A stretch of 64,000 bases of DNA. It comes from Roseiarcus sp963721905 (GTDB lineage Bacteria; Pseudomonadota; Alphaproteobacteria; Rhizobiales; Beijerinckiaceae). The position numbers and the translations under genes are program-made. Shown in pieces: positions 37,812 to 49,831 of the stretch. Each line of letters begins with the position of its first letter. Position 1 is the stretch's first letter. The stretch covers positions 186,001-250,000 of the forward strand of contig CAVRMF010000011.1 of NCBI GenBank assembly GCA_963721905.1, given 5' to 3'. Under the pieces are notes generated by a model. It was not told where the DNA came from, did not search any database, and saw only the letters and a program-made list of their open reading frames with translations.

Positions 37812-38270
37812 ATGGTTGATGCTTCGGCGATCGGGCGTGAGTTTGCGCCAACCCATGCACGCGTCGAGCCCGGCAGATTGCGCCATTTCTTCAGCACGCT
37901 CGGCGAAACCAATCCAATCTATCGCGATCACGCCGCCGCGAAAGCCTTGGGCTTTGCGGCGACGCCGATCCCGCCGACCTATCTCTTCTGCCTGGAAATG
38001 TTGGACGCCGACAATCCGTTCGCGATGCTCGAAGCGTTGGATATCGATCTTCGCAGGGTGCTGCATGGCGAGCAGAAGTTTGTCTATCACGCGCCTGTTG
38101 TCGTCGGCGACGAACTGACCCTGCAATCGGCCGTCACCGGCGTGACCCAGAAGAAGGGCGGCGCCATGACCCTGATCGACGTCACAACGAAAATCGTCAA
38201 CCAGCGCGGCGAGCATGTCGCGGACGCGGTCCGCGTCGTTGTCATCCGGAATCCGGAGCCCACGTCATGA
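37812..38270 (+). CDS. MaoC-like dehydratase, FAS1-type
   Basis: A 152-residue single hot-dog domain of the MaoC N-terminal type: G-R-L-R-H-F-F-S-T-L-G-E-T-N-P-I-Y-R-D, T-P-I-P-P-T-Y-L-F, L-H-G-E-Q-K-F-V-Y-H. These act as subunits of enoyl-CoA hydratases together with a second MaoC protein. It starts nine bases after the thiolase stop, and its own stop overlaps the next MaoC start by four bases. The pair probably forms a heteromeric hydratase for a bulky enoyl-CoA. Confidence 0.87.
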   Translation: MVDASAIGREFAPTHARVEPGRLRHFFSTLGETNPIYRDHAAAKALGFAATPIPPTYLFCLEMLDADNPFAMLEALDIDLRRVLHGEQKFVYHAPVVVGDELTLQSAVTGVTQKKGGAMTLIDVTTKIVNQRGEHVADAVRVVVIRNPEPTS

Positions 38271-38680
38271 GCAACTTCCTCGCATCGCCGCAAGTCGGTT
38301 CCGTCGTCCTCGACAAGAGCTTTCCGCGCATCACCCGCACAACGCTGGCTCTCTACGCCGGCGCGTCGGGCGATCACAATCCGATGCATATCGACATCGA
38401 CTTCGCCAGGAAGGCGGGATTCCCGGACGTGTTTGCGCAGGGCATGCTGGTCATGGCGATGCTCGGCCAGGCTCTGACGGACGGGGTGCGTCCAGACCGC
38501 CTGCGCTCATTTTCGGCGCGCTTCGTCGCGATCACTGAGCTCGGCGCCAACATCCGCTGCGAGGGAACAGTCGCGGAACTTTTCGAAGCGGACGGCGAGA
38601 AGCGCGCCCGGCTTCAACTCACCGCCAAAGACGAAACCGGAGACATCAAACTCTCGGGCGAAGCCGTCGTCGCTCTCTAA
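38267..38680 (+). CDS. MaoC family enoyl-CoA hydratase
   Basis: A 137-residue hot-dog protein with the hydratase-2 active-site motif Y-A-G-A-S-G-D-H-N-P-M-H-I-D (catalytic Asp and His) followed by F-A-Q-G-M-L-V-M-A-M-L-G. It probably works with the preceding MaoC protein, which lacks this exact motif. Coupled by an ATGA overlap. Confidence 0.9.
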   Translation: MSNFLASPQVGSVVLDKSFPRITRTTLALYAGASGDHNPMHIDIDFARKAGFPDVFAQGMLVMAMLGQALTDGVRPDRLRSFSARFVAITELGANIRCEGTVAELFEADGEKRARLQLTAKDETGDIKLSGEAVVAL

Positions 38681-38693
38681 CAAGGAAGTCCAA

Positions 38694-39521
38694 ATGAGCA
38701 ATCTGGCAGGAAAAGTCGCGCTCGTATCGGGATCGGGCCGCGGCATCGGTCGCTCGATCGCGCTTAAGCTTGCGCGCCACGGCGCCAAGGTCGTCGTCAA
38801 CGACCTCGACGAAGCCCCGGGCAAGGCCGTTGTCGATGAGATCAAGGCGCTCGGCGGCGAGGCGGTCGCGGTCAACGGCGACGTCACCAAGCCCGGCTTC
38901 GCCGAAAGCTTCGTCAGCGCGGGGATGGAAAAACTCGGCGGGCTCGACATCATCGTCAACAACGCCGGCTACACCTGGGACTCGACAGTGCAGAAAATGA
39001 GCGACGAGCAGTTTCAGGCCATGCTCGACGTGCATCTTGTCGCGCCGTTTCGCATCATGCGCGCGGCGGCCGAGCCGATCCGCATTCTCGCCAAGAAGGA
39101 GGCCGAGGCGGGACGCGAGGTGTTTCGCAAAGTGGTCAACATCTCGTCGCTCGCGGGCCTCTATGGCAATGCCGGCCAGGTCAGCTATTCTGCCGCCAAG
39201 GCCTCGCTGATCGGCTTCACGCGCACGCTCTGCAAGGAGTGGGGACGCTACAAGGTCAATGTCAATTGTGTCGCCTTCGGCCTGATCCACACTCGACTGA
39301 CGCAACCGATCGAGGGGCAGCAAGCCACGATCGACGTCGCCGGCCGTGAGATCAAGGTCGGCGTCCAGCCGCAACTCCTCAGCACGTTCGAGAAGCTCGT
39401 GCCGCTGGGTCGAGGCGGAACGCCCGAGGAGGCGGCGGACGCCGTCTATCTCTTCTGCACCCCGGAATCCAACTACATCAGCGGCCAGATCGTCGCCGTC
39501 GGCGGCGGCCTCCTGATGTAG
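38694..39521 (+). CDS. short-chain dehydrogenase (3-hydroxyacyl-CoA dehydrogenase candidate)
   Basis: A 275-residue classical SDR: G-S-G-R-G-I-G-R-S-I-A cofactor site, N-N-A-G, N-I-S-S-L, and catalytic Y-S-A-A-K. The acidic residue after the second strand (V-V-N-D-L-D) points to NAD. It resembles the dehydrogenase domain of multifunctional beta-oxidation enzymes. As last gene in the operon with thiolase and MaoC hydratases it supplies the missing 3-hydroxyacyl-CoA oxidation step. AAGGAAG precedes the ATG. Confidence 0.9.
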   Translation: MSNLAGKVALVSGSGRGIGRSIALKLARHGAKVVVNDLDEAPGKAVVDEIKALGGEAVAVNGDVTKPGFAESFVSAGMEKLGGLDIIVNNAGYTWDSTVQKMSDEQFQAMLDVHLVAPFRIMRAAAEPIRILAKKEAEAGREVFRKVVNISSLAGLYGNAGQVSYSAAKASLIGFTRTLCKEWGRYKVNVNCVAFGLIHTRLTQPIEGQQATIDVAGREIKVGVQPQLLSTFEKLVPLGRGGTPEEAADAVYLFCTPESNYISGQIVAVGGGLLM

Positions 39522-40080
39522 GCATAGGCCGAGCCGGGCGGCGTGCTCTCATCGGCGCCGCCGCGCTGAATTGCTGTTGTCCCCTAGTCGCAAGATGACG
39601 GACCGAGTGCGTGCGAACCCCCAACAGCGAGGTCCGGCGTCGCGACCCGCAACGGCAGCTTAATGACCGACGCCGGTCGTCCGCTTCGCGCAAATACTGG
39701 TCATTCACCGAGGGTTGGACGAACGGGTCAAATCGACCCGTTGCTGTCCTCCCTGGTCAGCCCGCTGCGGGCGGAGAACGCCGGAAACCGGGCGTAGGCG
39801 GAACGGGGAGAAGGAGCCAGAGGCGGCCGCACCCTCGACCGAGTTGCCGAGCTGATACGCTCCAATGAGCCGTCGTTCATCGATCGCGCGTTAACGCGCG
39901 TAGATTCGAAACCCTGCGAGGGTCTCTTGCCAAAGTCACTGAAAGCAAACAGTCTCGCGATTTTTAGCCTTTGGGTTTGGCGGACGACCCACTACCCGAT
40001 TGACAAGTGCCGGAGCTCGACACCAACCGCAATTCACTTGCTTCAAGCTTGCCGCCACCGTCATCGCAGCGGAGACCAGC
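39522..40080. other. 559-base spacer without a gene
   Basis: No convincing ORF. It contains a hairpin AACGGGTC-aaatc-GACCCGTT (39722-39742) and a perfect 16-base palindrome CGCGCGTTAACGCGCG (39885-39900). Either could end the SDR operon or serve the following large gene; no good promoter is seen. Confidence 0.5.
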
Positions 40081-43671
<3,591 letters not shown>

Positions 43672-43830
43672 TTGGCGAACCGGCGGGTACTGCGACGCAC
43701 GAAACTTCGAATCCGGGGTCCCCGTTTGGCCGCAGTCGGCCACTGCCCCGGGAAGGCGCGCGGATGGAGGTCATAAATCCGACGTTGGCCGACCGCTACG
43801 GCCAAACCGGCGATCCGGTGAACGCTTCCT

Positions 43831-44070
43831 TCAGCCGCGGGCCGGCTGAAGGCGCCGCCATTGGGCGCGCGCAACGATGCTGAGGCACGCGCACGCGACA
43901 AAGAGCCCAACCACGACGAGCCACTCGACCGATCCGTCATGCTGGTCCGGGTCGTAGCCGGTCAGCGCCTCGATCCAGTCTTGCCAGAAGATGGTGATCA
44001 CGGCGAGAGCGCCGCAGAACACTGCAAGCGACGCCTCAATCCAAAACAGCGTCCTGACGTTTGCAGACAT
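43831..44070 (-). CDS. small two-helix membrane protein
   Basis: A 79-residue protein: M-S-A-N-V-R-T-L-F, a first helix W-I-E-A-S-L-A-V-F-C-G-A-L-A-V-I-T-I-F-W, a loop D-W-I-E-A-L-T-G-Y-D-P-D-Q-H-D-G-S-V-E-W, and a second helix L-V-V-V-G-L-F-V-A-C-A-C-L. Similar short proteins with a G-x-D-P-D...G-S-x-E-W loop occur widely in soil bacteria, function unknown. GGGAG precedes the ATG at 44070. It lies alone between the propeller gene and the insertion sequence. Confidence 0.6.
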   Translation of the reverse strand: MSANVRTLFWIEASLAVFCGALAVITIFWQDWIEALTGYDPDQHDGSVEWLVVVGLFVACACLSIVARAQWRRLQPARG

Positions 44071-44290
44071 AAAACGCTCCCTCTTTAGAGCCAGCGCCCG
44101 CGCACGGATACGTGAGACCCGAGCAACGCGTACCTTTAGACTAGCATGGTCACCCGGGCTGGCGCATCCCAGAGATCTGACCTCGCGCCACGGTTCCGCT
44201 TTCCCGGCCATTCCCGCCGTTCGGCCAACGGACGCATTCCGCGGAACTGTCTACGGATGCGGTCGGCTACGACCGCTTCACGTCGATTGT

Positions 44291-45812
44291 GTTGAAAAAC
44301 TCACTTGCGTCGCCGACTCGGCTCTGATTCAGTTTTCTCAATGAATCTGGGGCTCTCGCGATGATGGGCGAACGGCGGGTTATGCAGGGGGCGCTGTTTT
44401 ATGGCTTTAGCCTGGAACGGCATGTCCCGGACAGTCACCTGCTTCGCAAGATTGACCGGTTTGTCGACCTTTCGGAGGTCCGGACGCATCTCGAGCCGTA
44501 CTACAGCGAGACGGGCCGCCCTTCGATCGATCCCGAGCTGATGATGCGCATGCTGATCGTCGGCTACTGCTTCGGCATTCGTTCTGAGCGGCGGTTGTGC
44601 GAGGAGGTCCACCTCAATCTGGCCTATCGCTGGTTCTGTCGCTTGGAGCTCGACGGCGAGGTTCCCGACCATTCGACCTTTTCCAAGAACCGCCACGGTC
44701 GTTTTCGCGAGAGCGATCTGTTGCGGAAACTGTTTGAGACCGTGGTTGCGCGCTGCATCAAGGAACGGATCGTGGGAGGCGAAGCTTTCGCAGTTGACGC
44801 CAGCATAATCGTGGCGGACGCGCATCGACGACGAGGCGTCGCCAAGGTCGAGGATCTCGATCCGACCTCCAGTCGCGCAGTCGCGGAATATCTGTCGGTC
44901 CTCGATGACGCGGCCTTCGGCGGGGCGACGCCGGTCGAGCCGAAGGCGATCTCGCCAACCGATCCGGCGGCCCGCTACACCGCTTCGGCCAACTCCGTCG
45001 CCGCTTATGCCTACTCCGACAACTATCTCATCGATCTGAAGCATGCGGTGATTATGGATGTCGAGGCGACGACCGCCATTCGCCAAGCCGAAGTCGGCGC
45101 GGCTAAAGCAATGCTCGACCGCACGGCTGAACAGTTCGATGTCACCCCGTCGCGCCTGGTCGCGGATGGGGGCTACGGCTCGGCCGAGATGGTTGGGTGG
45201 CTGGTGGACGAGCGCGGGATCGAGCCGCATGTGAAACTGATCGACAAGGCCGAGCGCACGGACGGAACCTTCTCCCGCAGCGACTTCGCCTTCGATCCGG
45301 AGAGCAACCTTTATGTCTGCCCCAGCGGGAAAGAGCTAAGGAAATACCATCGCGCTTTCGCCAAGCCACGCGACGGGCTGACGAAAGACGGCACGATGAT
45401 CTACTTCGCGCGCAAGCAGGACTGCGAGGCCTGCGCGCTCAAGCCAAAATGCTGCCCCAACACGCCCGCGCGCAAGATCGCGCGCTCCATTCACGAAGCC
45501 GCCCGCGACAAGGCGCGCGCTATCGCCAAGACCGAGGCCTACGCCGTTTCGCGCCGGGAGCGAAAGAAGGTCGAGATGCTCTTTGCTCACCTGAAGCGCA
45601 TCCTCAGGCTTGATCGATTGCGTCTGCGTGGGCCGAGTGGAGCCAAAGACGAGTTCCTATTAGCCGCCACAGCCCAAAATCTGCGGAAACTGGCGAAGCT
45701 CATCCCCTTCCCGGCGCCAGTCTTCGCCGCGTGAGGCGGAGAGGCCCGGCTTGCCTCGCTGACAGCCGCCGCTCACGCATCTCGTGGTCGCCTGAACATA
45801 GGGTTTTTCAAC
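44291..45812 (+). mobile_element. IS1182-family insertion sequence
   Basis: The transposase gene is bracketed by GTTGAAAAAC (44291-44300) and its exact inverted copy GTTTTTCAAC (45803-45812), giving an element of about 1.52 kb. Similarity between the ends stops soon after these ten bases. The flanks share ACGTCGA (44280-44286 and 45818-45824), a possible target duplication, but the distances to the inverted repeats differ by one base, so this is uncertain. Confidence 0.7.
44361..45734 (+). CDS. IS1182-family transposase
   Basis: A 457-residue DDE transposase with an N-terminal DUF772/InsH-like domain (H-L-L-R-K-I-D-R-F-V-D-L, G-R-P-S-I-D-P-E-L-M-M-R-M-L), D-H-S-T-F-S-K-N-R, the first Asp in F-A-V-D-A-S, the second in V-A-D-G-G-Y-G, a Cys-rich stretch (C-E-A-C-A-L-K-P-K-C-C) and the Glu in R-K-K-V-E-M-L-F-A-H-L-K-R. 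It is uninterrupted, so the element may be active. Length is normal for the family. Confidence 0.92.
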   Translation: MMGERRVMQGALFYGFSLERHVPDSHLLRKIDRFVDLSEVRTHLEPYYSETGRPSIDPELMMRMLIVGYCFGIRSERRLCEEVHLNLAYRWFCRLELDGEVPDHSTFSKNRHGRFRESDLLRKLFETVVARCIKERIVGGEAFAVDASIIVADAHRRRGVAKVEDLDPTSSRAVAEYLSVLDDAAFGGATPVEPKAISPTDPAARYTASANSVAAYAYSDNYLIDLKHAVIMDVEATTAIRQAEVGAAKAMLDRTAEQFDVTPSRLVADGGYGSAEMVGWLVDERGIEPHVKLIDKAERTDGTFSRSDFAFDPESNLYVCPSGKELRKYHRAFAKPRDGLTKDGTMIYFARKQDCEACALKPKCCPNTPARKIARSIHEAARDKARAIAKTEAYAVSRRERKKVEMLFAHLKRILRLDRLRLRGPSGAKDEFLLAATAQNLRKLAKLIPFPAPVFAA

Positions 45813-46077
45813 GAAATACGTCGACACGCGACATTCAATCGCTCCCGTCGGCACTGCCCGAGGCCGGTCCAGTCCGATTGGATTTTGACCCTTAGTGCTT
45901 CGAGCGGCGCACTCGCCGGGAGAAGGCTTAGCTCGCCGGGCGCCAGCTTTTCTTGAGACCGTCGGGACCGTCCGAGCCCCGCATGCCTCGATTTGCGCGC
46001 GAGACGCAGCTGCGCACAGGGGCGCGCTTTGCGCGGGCGGCGCAGCGGCTCTCAAGCCGCCGCGCCTTTTGCTTTCT
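45813..46077. other. spacer with hairpin after the second protease gene
   Basis: No gene. GGCGCAGCGGCT-ctca-AGCCGCCGCGCC (46039-46066) forms an 11-of-12-base-pair stem 12 bases after the minus-strand stop of the protease gene. On the plus strand it is followed by TTTTGCTTT, so it could also end transcripts coming from the insertion sequence. Confidence 0.45.
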
Positions 46078-47577
46078 TCAGGCCTTGGGGAACGGGATGG
46101 CCACGAAGTGGTCGCCGCTGGCGGTCTGGATCCGCATCAGCACGGCCTTTTTGCCATCCTGCTTTGCGCTGGCGATTTCCGACTTCACCTCCGCCGGCGT
46201 CGACACCGACTTGCCTGCGACATCGAGGATGACGTCGCCGGCTGTCAGGCCTTTGGCAGCGGCCTCGCCGTTGGGATCGACGGTGACGATGGCGACGCCC
46301 TTGCCTCCGGCGCCGACCACCTGACCGGCGGGCGCAAGCTCGACGCCGAGCGCGGCGGCGGGTTCGTTCTTGCTCGTCTCGGCCTTCGCCACGGTCTCAT
46401 TCTTTTGTGCGGCGAGCGTCAGGTCGGCGGTTTTCTCGGCGCCGTCGCGCAGGTAGGCGAGTTCGACCTTGTCGCCCGGCTTCATCGACTCTATCCGGCG
46501 CGTCAGATCGCCCGCGTCCTGGACCGGCTGTCCGTTCAGCTTGGTGATCACATCGCCGGCCTTCAGCCCGGCGTCGGCGGCCGGAGTTCCCGGCATGGTC
46601 TTGTCGACGATCGCGCCTTCGGCCTTCTTGAGCCCAAGGCTCTCGGCGATGTCTGGACCTACAGCCTGAATTTCCACGCCGAGATAGCCGCGCTTGACGG
46701 CGCCGCCGTGCTCGAGGGCGGCGACGACCTGATCGACGGTGTTCGCGGGAATATCGAAGCCTATGCCGACGCTGCCGCCGGAGGGCGAGAAGATCGCGGT
46801 GTTCATTCCGACAACCTGGCCCTGCATGTTGAAGGTCGGGCCGCCGGAATTGCCCTTGTTGATCGGCGCGTCGATCTGCATGAAGCGGTCGTAGGGGCCG
46901 TCGCCGATGTCACGCCCGTCGGCGGAGACGATGCCGGCGGTGACAGTGCCGCCGAGGCCATAAGGATTGCCGATCGCCACCACCCAATCGCCGACCCTGG
47001 GCTCCTGCTTGGCGAAGTCCACGTAAGGGTAGTCGCCGGGCTGGTCGACCTTCAAGAGCGCGACGTCCGTCTTCGGATCCGTTCCGATCACCTTGGCGTC
47101 GAGGACTTTGCCGTCATCCATGGTCACGGTCACCGATTTGGCGTTTTGCACCACATGGTTATTGGTGACGATATAACCATCGGAAGAAATGAAGAATCCG
47201 GATCCCTCGCCCATCATCACCGAGGGCGGCGAACTCGGAACCGTGCCGTTCTGGTTGCCGAACTGCTTCAGGAATCGCTGAATTTCAGGCGGCAGATTGC
47301 TCCATTGGCCAGAAAAGTCGTTCCAGCTTGCGTTCGATTGCACGATCTTGACCTTGACCGAGACGACCGCCGGTTTGACGCTGGCGATGAGCGGGGCGAA
47401 CGAGGGCATGGCCTCGCCCTGCGGACCGGAGGTCGCGACGGCCGCAGCCTGCGCCGCATGCGGACCGGTCAATGCGACTTCGCCGATTGCGCCGCCGGCG
47501 ACCAGCGAGAGGACCGCCGCAGATGCAAGGATGCGGGCGCGAGTTCGGGGCATGGTTGTGAAATGAAGGGGGGACAT
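46078..47577 (-). CDS. Do-like periplasmic serine protease (DegP family), copy 2
   Basis: A 499-residue paralogue of the protease at 25839-27371. Signal peptide (about residues 10-45, ending A-A-Q-A-A-A), catalytic His in T-N-N-H-V-V-Q-N-A, Asp in K-T-D-V-A-L-L and Ser in K-G-N-S-G-G-P, then two PDZ domains (G-Y-L-G-V-E-I-Q; G-D-V-I-L-D-V-A-G). The ATG at 47577 follows AAAGGAG. The insertion sequence ends 265 bases downstream and leaves it intact. Confidence 0.92.
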   Translation of the reverse strand: MSPLHFTTMPRTRARILASAAVLSLVAGGAIGEVALTGPHAAQAAAVATSGPQGEAMPSFAPLIASVKPAVVSVKVKIVQSNASWNDFSGQWSNLPPEIQRFLKQFGNQNGTVPSSPPSVMMGEGSGFFISSDGYIVTNNHVVQNAKSVTVTMDDGKVLDAKVIGTDPKTDVALLKVDQPGDYPYVDFAKQEPRVGDWVVAIGNPYGLGGTVTAGIVSADGRDIGDGPYDRFMQIDAPINKGNSGGPTFNMQGQVVGMNTAIFSPSGGSVGIGFDIPANTVDQVVAALEHGGAVKRGYLGVEIQAVGPDIAESLGLKKAEGAIVDKTMPGTPAADAGLKAGDVITKLNGQPVQDAGDLTRRIESMKPGDKVELAYLRDGAEKTADLTLAAQKNETVAKAETSKNEPAAALGVELAPAGQVVGAGGKGVAIVTVDPNGEAAAKGLTAGDVILDVAGKSVSTPAEVKSEIASAKQDGKKAVLMRIQTASGDHFVAIPFPKA

Positions 47578-47875
47578 GTTGCTTCGTCTCCTTTGATGTC
47601 TCCTGTTGGTCGCCGGGAGCGGTCGATGGAGAGGAAGCATGCGCTCGCCCACCTATCCGGGCTTTGGCCGCGCGATTAAGATTTGTTCAACAAGGCGGAA
47701 TGTGCGCCAAAAACAGGAATGGGGCGCTGCAATGGCTCAACCGCAGACGCCGGGGACGCTCGGCCAAGCTGGCTAAGGCGCCGCAATCTTGTTCCTCGCG
47801 AGGCTTCAATGCGGCCGACCATCCTTTGGATTAACAAAGTTATACACATTTGTGTGATCAGGCGCGCAAAAGTTC

Positions 47876-47904
47876 TTGCATTTCGTGCGTCGCACAAATA
47901 TGAT
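47876..47904 (+). promoter_or_regulatory. sigma-70 promoter of the small RNA
   Basis: TTGCAT (47876-47881), a 17-base spacer and TATGAT (47899-47904), close to consensus. The expected start is the G at 47911, seven bases after the -10. The bases from 47578 to here hold no gene and should also carry the divergent protease promoter. Confidence 0.6.
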
Positions 47905-47910
47905 TTCGCG

Positions 47911-47999
47911 GTGCGGCGCGATTCGTTTCGCCCGCATATGCCCTCCTTGGGCGTTTCCTCCCTAGACTTGAAGGCCGCCGAAAGGCGGCCTCCTTTTTT
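47911..47999 (+). ncRNA. anti-Shine-Dalgarno small RNA (alpha-r14-like)
   Basis: About 89 nucleotides from a strong promoter to a strong terminator, with no reading frame. Predicted layout: a 5' hairpin (TGCGG...CCGCA, 47912-47936), a small hairpin GCCC-TCCTT-GGGC (47940-47952) showing CCUCCU, a single-stranded stretch with CCUCCC (47957-47962), and the terminator. Two anti-Shine-Dalgarno motifs with this order recall the alpha-r14 (cuckoo) RNAs of rhizobia, which block ribosome sites of mRNAs. Family membership is by motif and layout only. Confidence 0.6.
47973..47999 (+). terminator. rho-independent terminator of the small RNA
   Basis: GGCCGCC-gaaa-GGCGGCC (47973-47990) followed by TCC and six T (47994-47999). 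A textbook intrinsic terminator with a stable GAAA tetraloop. Confidence 0.9.
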
Positions 48000-48072
48000 G
48001 TGGGCCTGGCCATAGGAGCTGAGGCGCCGCGGCTGGAAAGCGTGGGCGCGCTATCGGGATGGAATTGATCGG

Positions 48073-48150
48073 ACACGGAACCCCCGCCCTCGGCAAGGCA
48101 ATTTCTGAAGAATCGACATTCTCTTGCCAAATAGATCGATCCGTGTTTTT
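48073..48150 (+). other. possible second structured RNA or terminator
   Basis: ACACGGA (48073-48079) pairs with TCCGTGT (48140-48146), enclosing GGCAAG (48092-48097)/CTTGCC (48123-48128); a T-rich run follows. No reading frame. It lies in the 276-base gap between the small RNA and the Ada-like gene. Could be a processed RNA or a weak terminator. Confidence 0.3.
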
Positions 48151-48275
48151 CTTTTCCAGAAGGCCCCCGGGGCGCGCACGTTGGCGGGCGAAGCGCCTCG
48201 GGTGGGAACGAAAAGTCGCCGCAAGCCTTTGAAATCGCTAAAAACGGCGATGAAAGATACGCCGCCGAAGACAGG

Positions 48276-49133
48276 CTAGGCGGCGCGGACCTGCCCGGCT
48301 TCCCAGCCGATGATCGCCTGCTTGCGCGCCAGGCCCCAGTGGTAGCCGGTCAGCGCGCCTGAGCGCCCGAGAACACGATGACAGGGGACGACGAAGGAGA
48401 TCGGGTTGCGGCCGACCGCGGCCCCGACTGCGCGGGCCGCCTTCGGCTTGCCTATCTTGCACGCGATGTCGGAATACGTCGTCGCCCGGCCCATCGGCAC
48501 GTTGAGCAGCGTCTCCCAGACCCTGACTTCGAAGTCCGTGCCGATCATCACCACGCGCAAGGGCGCATCGGGGCGCCAGAAGGCGGGGTCGAAGACGCGC
48601 CGGGCGTAAGGCGCTGTCGCCGCATCGTCGCGGACCAACCGGGCGCGCGGCCAGCGCCGGGCCATATCGGCGAGCGTCGCTTCGCGGTCGCCGTCGACAA
48701 AGCCCAAGCCCGCCATGCCGCGCGGCGCGGCGATGACGATCGTCTCGCCGAAGGGCGAGGGATGGAAGCCATACTGAAGGGTCAGATCGTCGCGCCGGTA
48801 GTCGCCCGGCGTCAGCGCCTCATGGGTCACGAAGAGATCGTGCAGGCGGCTCGGGCCAGAGAGGCCGACGTCATAGGCGGCATCGAGAACGGTCGCCGAA
48901 TCGCGCAGGAGCTCGCGCGCGCGCTCGATGGTGATCGCCTGCAGAAAGGCTTTGGGGGTCAGCCCCGCCCAGCGCTTGAACACGTGCTGGAAGTGCGAGG
49001 GCGAGAGCCCGACCTGCTCGGCGATCTCGTCGATCGACGGCTGCTCGCGCCAGTGAGTCGAGATGAACTCGATCGCTCGCTTGACGACGGCGTAGTCGGC
49101 GGTTGCGGGCGGGTGGGCAGGCATATCGAGCAT
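48276..49133 (-). CDS. AraC domain fused to methylated-DNA-cysteine methyltransferase (Ada-like)
   Basis: A 285-residue protein. Residues 15-110 are an AraC helix-turn-helix pair (I-D-E-I-A-E-Q-V-G-L-S-P-S-H-F-Q-H-V-F-K-R-W). Residues 120-285 are an O6-alkylguanine methyltransferase with the acceptor cysteine in P-C-H-R-V-L-G-R. It lacks the N-terminal Cys4 methylphosphotriester domain of E. coli Ada, so it may repair O6-methylguanine without the classic methylation switch. Start ATG 49133 (a second ATG at 49124). Stands alone. Confidence 0.9.
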   Translation of the reverse strand: MLDMPAHPPATADYAVVKRAIEFISTHWREQPSIDEIAEQVGLSPSHFQHVFKRWAGLTPKAFLQAITIERARELLRDSATVLDAAYDVGLSGPSRLHDLFVTHEALTPGDYRRDDLTLQYGFHPSPFGETIVIAAPRGMAGLGFVDGDREATLADMARRWPRARLVRDDAATAPYARRVFDPAFWRPDAPLRVVMIGTDFEVRVWETLLNVPMGRATTYSDIACKIGKPKAARAVGAAVGRNPISFVVPCHRVLGRSGALTGYHWGLARKQAIIGWEAGQVRAA

Positions 49134-49261
49134 GGCTTTCGTCCGGATGCGGGTCTCGAAGCGGTCGGCCTTTACGGGAATCGACCGTCATTGAACCAAC
49201 ATTCGCGCAATCATCCCCGCGGCGCCACCCGAAAACGATGGTCTTAAGCCAAACGTTTCGC

Positions 49262-49819
49262 TCATCCGCCGTCGAACATCCCCGTCGGCAGACCGTCGAT
49301 GCTGACCGCGTTCTTGTCGCGGCGATAGGCTTCGAGCCCGTCTTCGCCCTTGGCTCTGGCCCAGTTGTCGAGCGACGGGCGCTCGCCGCGATAGTCGAAG
49401 AGCGGCGTCCCATAGCCACAGGACGTCTGCACCCGGTCGACATGGAGCCGGACGATCTGCCGCGCGCCCGCGGGCTCTTTGCCTGCGAACGCGCCGGTCA
49501 GAATGTCGCGATAGGCCTCGCTTCCGCGCCGCAGCACTTCTCCGCGCCCGTAGAGGCGCAGGATGTTGGGCGACCCGTCGAAGGCGCAGAACATCAAGGT
49601 CAGCCGCCCGTCGGCCGTGAGATGCGCCGCAGTCTCGTTGCCGCTTCCGGTCCGGTCGAGATAGGCGACGGTCTTGTCGTCAAGGACCGCGAACGCGTCG
49701 GTTCCGCGCGGCGACAGATTGATGTGGGCGCCCGGCGCCGCGGAGGCGGCAAAGAAAATGCGCTGGCGGCCAATGAAGTCGCGGCAGCTCGCGTCGATGC
49801 AAGGAAGAAGTTTGGCCAT
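49262..49819 (-). CDS. pyridoxamine 5'-phosphate oxidase-fold protein
   Basis: A 185-residue flavin-reductase-like split-barrel protein: R-Q-R-I-F-F-A-A-S-A, H-I-N-L-S-P-R-G, Y-L-D-R-T-G-S-G-N-E-T-A-A-H-L, C-G-Y-G-T-P-L-F-D. It may bind FMN or F420-like cofactors; the substrate is unknown, and it is not the vitamin B6 enzyme itself. It lies 12 bases after the DUF2461 gene on the same strand, so both are likely co-transcribed. Confidence 0.82.
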   Translation of the reverse strand: MAKLLPCIDASCRDFIGRQRIFFAASAAPGAHINLSPRGTDAFAVLDDKTVAYLDRTGSGNETAAHLTADGRLTLMFCAFDGSPNILRLYGRGEVLRRGSEAYRDILTGAFAGKEPAGARQIVRLHVDRVQTSCGYGTPLFDYRGERPSLDNWARAKGEDGLEAYRRDKNAVSIDGLPTGMFDGG

Positions 49820-49831
49820 GACGCTCGAAAT

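Noticed and set aside
36568..37860. N-terminal extension of the TetR frame to 672 codons
   Set aside because: The extension overlaps the thiolase gene in antisense; the TetR domain begins only after 36528.
39611..39868. 85-codon ORF in the spacer after the SDR gene
   Set aside because: No ribosome site, Arg/Gly-rich composition and no recognisable domain.
39885..39915. tRNA-like region around the CGCGCGTTAACGCGCG palindrome and GATTCGAAAC
   Set aside because: No acceptor stem, anticodon arm or CCA-compatible end can be folded.
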